From DASUMF01 sp040510575 (GTDB taxonomy: Bacteria > Actinomycetota > Acidimicrobiia > IMCC26256 > DASPTH01), in NCBI GenBank assembly GCA_040510575.1, contig JBEVIU010000030.1, forward strand, positions 1 to 6,739: a stretch of DNA of 6,739 bases, given 5' to 3'. Position 1 is the stretch's first letter; each line of letters starts with the position of its first letter. The notes under the pieces were generated by a model. The model did no database searches. It was given only the letters and a program-made list of their open reading frames with translations, and had not been told where the DNA came from. The position numbers were made by a program, and so were the translations under genes. Of this stretch, positions 3,651 through 6,739 are shown piece after piece.

Positions 3651-5606
3651 ATGGCGGAGTTGATCAAGCGGTTCTTCGTGGGTCGGCCCTTGGCCACCAC
3701 GCAGATGGAGCACCAGCGGTTGTCGAAGACGATCGCGCTGCCCGTGTTCTCGTCGGACGCGTTGTCGTCGACCGCATACGCCACCGAGGAGATCCTCTTC
3801 GTCACCGCAGTAGGCGCGTCGAGCCTTGCCCTCGGGCTCAGCAAGCTGGTGCCGATCGCGGTGGTCGTCGCGATCCTGCTCACCATCGTGATCGTGTCGT
3901 ACCGCCAGGTGATCTTCGCCTACCCGGGAGGCGGCGGCTCCTACATCGTGAGCAAGGTGAACCTGGGCGAGTACCCGGCCCTGGTCGCTGGGGCGTCGCT
4001 GATGGTCGACTACGTGCTCACCGTCGCGGTGTCGATCTCCGCGGGCGTCGCGGCGATCGTGTCCATCCCTGCCTTCTCGAGCCTCGCCCAACACCGCGTC
4101 GAGCTCGGGCTCGCGCTGATCCTGTTCATCACGCTCCTCAACCTGCGCGGCATCAAGGAGTCGGGGCAGATCTTCGCCATCCCCACCTACGTCTACATCG
4201 TGGTGGTCGGCGCGTTGATCATCATCGGACTGGTCGGCTCGTACCTCGGCGACGTGCACAAGGTGCCGTTCGACCCTGAGCTCTTCGCCGGCAACGCGGA
4301 GTTCGGCGGGTCGTTGAGCTTTTTCCTGTTGCTCAAGGGTTTCTCGTCGGGCGCGGTCGCGCTCACCGGTGTGGAGGCGATCTCGAACGGTGTGCCGATG
4401 TTCCGTCGCCCCGAGGCGAAGAACGCGGCGGCGACGATGGTGTGGATGGGCGTCGTGCTCGGCACGCTGTTCTTCGGCATCTCGCTGCTCGCGCAACGTC
4501 TGCACCCGTACCCCAGCCACGAGCGCACCGTCATCGCCCAGCTCGGCCTCGCGGTGTTCGGCAACGGGCCGTTCTTCCTGTTGCTGCAGTTCGCGACCGC
4601 TGCCATCCTCACGCTCGCGGCCAACACCGCGTACAACGGTTTTCCCGGCTTGTCGTCGATCATCGCGAGAGACGGCTACCTCCCGCGCCAGTTCGCCAAC
4701 CGCGGCGACCGGCTCGTGTTCTCCAACGGCATCGTGTTCCTCGCGTCGTCGGCCGCGGTGCTGGTGATCGCGTTCGGTGGCATCACCAATGCGTTGATCC
4801 CGCTGTACGCGGTCGGGGTGTTCACCGGGTTCACGCTGTCGCAGATCGGGATGGTGAAGCACCACTTCGCCGACAAGGCGCCGGGGTGGCGCTGGAAGGC
4901 CTGGCTCAACGGCGTGGGCGCGGTCGCGACGTTCGTGGTGCTGATGATCGTGGCGATCACCAAGTTCACGAGCGGCGCATGGCTGCCGGTGGTCGTGATC
5001 CCGCTGATCGTGATGGTCTTCAAAGCCATCAAGCGCCACTACTCGCACGTGGAAGAGGGCCTGCGCGTGCCGACCGACTATCGGCCGGCCCGCCGACGCC
5101 ACACCGCCATCGTCCTCGCCGAGTCGGTGCATGCCGGGGTGCTCGATGGGCTGGCGTACGCGCGGGCGACCAATCCCGACCACCTGCTCGCGGTCACGGT
5201 CGTGCCCGATGCCGAAGCCGCGGAGCGGATGGAGAAGGACTGGGCCCGTCAAGGCATCGACGTGCCCCTCGAGATCGTGTTCTCGCCGACGAGCGCCCTC
5301 ACCGCGGCGACGCTGTCGTTCGTGGAGGAAGTCCACGCTCGCTGGGAGAACGACACCGTGACCGTGGTCGTCCCGGAGCTGTTCGTCGACCACTGGTGGC
5401 AGCACCTCCTGCACAACCAGAGCTCGCTGCTGTTGAAGGCCCGCCTGCTGTTCGTGAGGGAGACAGTGGTGACCTCGATCCCGTACCGGGTCGACATGGG
5501 CCGCCCGATCGTCGACGTCGTCCCGTCCGATGCCGGCATCGAGGGGGAGCCTGGCTCGACGGGCGGCACGGGGACCCCGGTACGATCGACACGCCCACCC
5601 ACCTGA
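3651..5606 (+). CDS. kimA: KimA-type APC-superfamily potassium transporter, 651 aa
   Basis: This is an inner-membrane secondary transporter, expected to import K+ with H+ like Bacillus subtilis KimA (YdaO). About 12 hydrophobic segments span residues 30-460. A cytosolic C-terminal domain (about 484-615) has a universal-stress-protein-like look and contains HNQSSLLLKARLL (588-600), which KimA shares as HNQSAFLLRVRL. Residues recalled as K+ ligands or important in KimA are kept: D36 in SSDALSS, Y43, D120/Y121/T124/S128 in VDYVLTVAVSIS, and T239/E242 in ALTGVEAISN. YPGGGGSYIVSK, NLRGIKES and IPLYAVGVF also match. A Gly/Pro/Thr-rich tail follows from about 630. The ATG at 3651 gives the family-typical start IKRFFVGRPL; the ribosome site is weak. 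In Bacillus the cytosolic domain binds c-di-AMP, which inhibits uptake; whether this one does is inference. dxs starts 16 bases downstream. A general amino-acid permease annotation is the main alternative, but the KimA residues argue against it. Confidence 0.88.
   Translation: MAELIKRFFVGRPLATTQMEHQRLSKTIALPVFSSDALSSTAYATEEILFVTAVGASSLALGLSKLVPIAVVVAILLTIVIVSYRQVIFAYPGGGGSYIVSKVNLGEYPALVAGASLMVDYVLTVAVSISAGVAAIVSIPAFSSLAQHRVELGLALILFITLLNLRGIKESGQIFAIPTYVYIVVVGALIIIGLVGSYLGDVHKVPFDPELFAGNAEFGGSLSFFLLLKGFSSGAVALTGVEAISNGVPMFRRPEAKNAAATMVWMGVVLGTLFFGISLLAQRLHPYPSHERTVIAQLGLAVFGNGPFFLLLQFATAAILTLAANTAYNGFPGLSSIIARDGYLPRQFANRGDRLVFSNGIVFLASSAAVLVIAFGGITNALIPLYAVGVFTGFTLSQIGMVKHHFADKAPGWRWKAWLNGVGAVATFVVLMIVAITKFTSGAWLPVVVIPLIVMVFKAIKRHYSHVEEGLRVPTDYRPARRRHTAIVLAESVHAGVLDGLAYARATNPDHLLAVTVVPDAEAAERMEKDWARQGIDVPLEIVFSPTSALTAATLSFVEEVHARWENDTVTVVVPELFVDHWWQHLLHNQSSLLLKARLLFVRETVVTSIPYRVDMGRPIVDVVPSDAGIEGEPGSTGGTGTPVRSTRPPT
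5581..5586 (+). promoter_or_regulatory. possible internal -10 element for dxs
   Basis: TACGAT inside the last codons of the KimA-like gene lies 36 bases before the dxs GTG. It is the same hexamer as that before the tRNA. No good -35 is present. It could allow dxs to be transcribed separately from the KimA-like gene. Confidence 0.25.
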
Positions 5607-5622
5607 TCGGACGGATCGCGGC

Positions 5623-6739
5623 GTGCTCCTCGACTCGATCAACGGTCCCGAGGACCTCAAAGAGCTCGACGCCACTGGCCTGGCGGCGCTCGCGCACGAG
5701 ATCCGGGCGGTCCTGATCCAGTCGGTGGCCAAGCACGGCGGGCACCTCGGGTCCAACCTCGGCGCCGTCGAGCTCACGCTGGCCCTCCACCGGGTGTTCG
5801 ACTCTCCTCGCGACGCGCTCGTGTGGGACACCGGGCACCAGGCGTACGTGCACAAGCTCGTCACCGGGCGCCGCGAAGGCTTCGCGCGTCTCCGTCAGGC
5901 CGACGGCCTGTCCGGCTATCCGTCGCGTGCGGAGTCCGAGCACGACGTGGTCGAGAACAGTCACGCGTCCACCGCGCTGAGCTACGCGTTCGGGCTCGCC
6001 GTGGCGCGCGACCTCACCGATGACGACGCCGAGGTCGTGGCAGTGATCGGCGACGGCGCCCTCACCGGCGGGCTCGCGTACGAAGCACTCAACAACATCG
6101 GTTTCGGACAGCGCCGGGTGGTCGTCGTGCTCAACGACAACGGCCGCTGCTACGCGCCCACCGTGTCGCGGCTCACCGCCGTCGGCCCCGAACCGGCCGA
6201 CCCCCGCTCGTTCTTCACCGCGCTCGGCCTCGCGTACGCGGGCCCGGTCGACGGTCACGACGTCGCGGCGCTCGAAGTCGCGCTGCGCGACGCGGCGGCG
6301 GCCGACGGCCCGGTCGTCGTGCACGTGCTCACCAGCAAGGGCGAGGGCTACGGCCCTGCGGAGACCGACGAGGAGAAGCGTCTCCACGACGTCGGCGCCT
6401 TCGATCCGGAAACCGGTGTGCCGCACAGCAGCAGCGCGGCGTCGTTCACTGGCGCGTTCGCGGCCAAGCTCGTGGAGCTCGGTGCCGAGCACCCCGAGGT
6501 GGTGGCGATCACCGCGGGCATGCCGGGATCCACCGGGCTCCTCGATTTCGCCGAGCGCTATCCCGACCGGTGCCTCGACGTCGGCATCGCCGAGCAGCAC
6601 GCCGTCACCGCGGCCGCGGGCATGGCGATGCGGGGGCTGCGCCCGATCGTGGCGCTGTACTCCACCTTCCTGAGCCGGGCGTGGGACCAACTCGTCTACG
6701 ACGTGGGCCTGCACTCGCTGCCGGTGATCTTCTGCATCG
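5623..6739 (+). CDS. dxs: 1-deoxy-D-xylulose-5-phosphate synthase, N-terminal 372 codons (3' partial), loop-deleted
   Basis: This thiamine-diphosphate enzyme condenses pyruvate and glyceraldehyde 3-phosphate to 1-deoxy-D-xylulose 5-phosphate, the first step of the MEP isoprenoid route, in the cytoplasm. The frame is open to the window end. Motifs from GTG 5623 are: GGHLGSNLG (39-47, H41), DTGHQAYVHKLVTGR (69-83, H72), GLSGYPSRAESEHD (95-108), the thiamine motif GDGALTGG (143-150) to NDN (171-173), GPVDGHD (207-213), DVGIAEQHAVT (319-329) with catalytic Glu324, and ALYSTFLSRAWDQ (344-356) with Y346 and R352. The start matches the family's usual LLDSINGPEDLK opening; the ribosome site is weak (GGACGG, 5609-5614). 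Between NDN and GPVDGHD only 33 residues remain, against roughly 70-75 in the Mycobacterium tuberculosis and Escherichia coli enzymes. The catalytic residues are retained, so it is probably active. It probably shares a transcript with the KimA-like gene (16-base gap). Confidence 0.93.
   Translation, partial: MLLDSINGPEDLKELDATGLAALAHEIRAVLIQSVAKHGGHLGSNLGAVELTLALHRVFDSPRDALVWDTGHQAYVHKLVTGRREGFARLRQADGLSGYPSRAESEHDVVENSHASTALSYAFGLAVARDLTDDDAEVVAVIGDGALTGGLAYEALNNIGFGQRRVVVVLNDNGRCYAPTVSRLTAVGPEPADPRSFFTALGLAYAGPVDGHDVAALEVALRDAAAADGPVVVHVLTSKGEGYGPAETDEEKRLHDVGAFDPETGVPHSSSAASFTGAFAAKLVELGAEHPEVVAITAGMPGSTGLLDFAERYPDRCLDVGIAEQHAVTAAAGMAMRGLRPIVALYSTFLSRAWDQLVYDVGLHSLPVIFCI

Noticed and set aside
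3600..5864. 754-codon minus-strand open frame
   Set aside because: It is antisense to the KimA-like gene and the start of dxs. The product is rich in His, Arg, Asp and Glu with no domain, and stop codons are simply rare on the opposite strand of GC-rich genes.
5299..6714. 471-codon minus-strand open frame
   Set aside because: It is antisense to dxs, which shows all expected enzyme motifs; the reverse product has no recognisable domain.

Overview
This is a high-GC window with GC-rich third codon positions, frequent GTG starts and actinobacterial-type proteins: a FadE-like acyl-CoA dehydrogenase, a small RsbW-like ATPase and a Dxs resembling the mycobacterial one. The best guess is a chromosomal segment of an actinobacterium, perhaps of the Acidimicrobiia. 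The class-level placement is an impression from protein style and no marker gene in the window proves it. There is no mobile element, phage gene or CRISPR array.

Layout. Bases 1-749 hold the C-terminal part of a FtsX/MacB-type ABC transporter permease (+). A tRNA-Val(GAC) follows at 818-893. Next come two very small putative zinc-binding proteins that converge: 43 aa on + (1129-1260) and 76 aa on - (1276-1506). The 224-base gap at 1507-1730 contains a 13-bp inverted repeat. An acyl-CoA dehydrogenase lies on - (1731-3056). Divergent from it, and probably sharing its 102-base control region, is an RsbW/HATPase_c_2-type anti-sigma-factor-like ATPase (+, 3159-3560). It is followed on the same strand by a KimA-type APC-superfamily potassium transporter (3651-5606). 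After 16 bases comes the first 372 codons of dxs, 1-deoxy-D-xylulose-5-phosphate synthase, cut by the window end.

How the genes fit together. The ATPase, KimA-like transporter and dxs are co-oriented. KimA-like and dxs are close enough to share a transcript; the ATPase is 90 bases upstream and may or may not be included. Signalling plus K+ uptake would suit a stress or osmotic response, but that is inference. The dehydrogenase (acyl-CoA oxidation) and Dxs (isoprenoid precursors by the MEP route) are housekeeping or catabolic enzymes with no evident mechanistic link.

No clear new multi-gene system is visible. The most unusual points are: a Dxs lacking about 40 residues of the loop after the thiamine-diphosphate motif; a tRNA-Val with C instead of the near-universal U at position 33; the 13-bp inverted repeat at 1641-1691 with a third half-site; and the pair of convergent miniature zinc-binding proteins.
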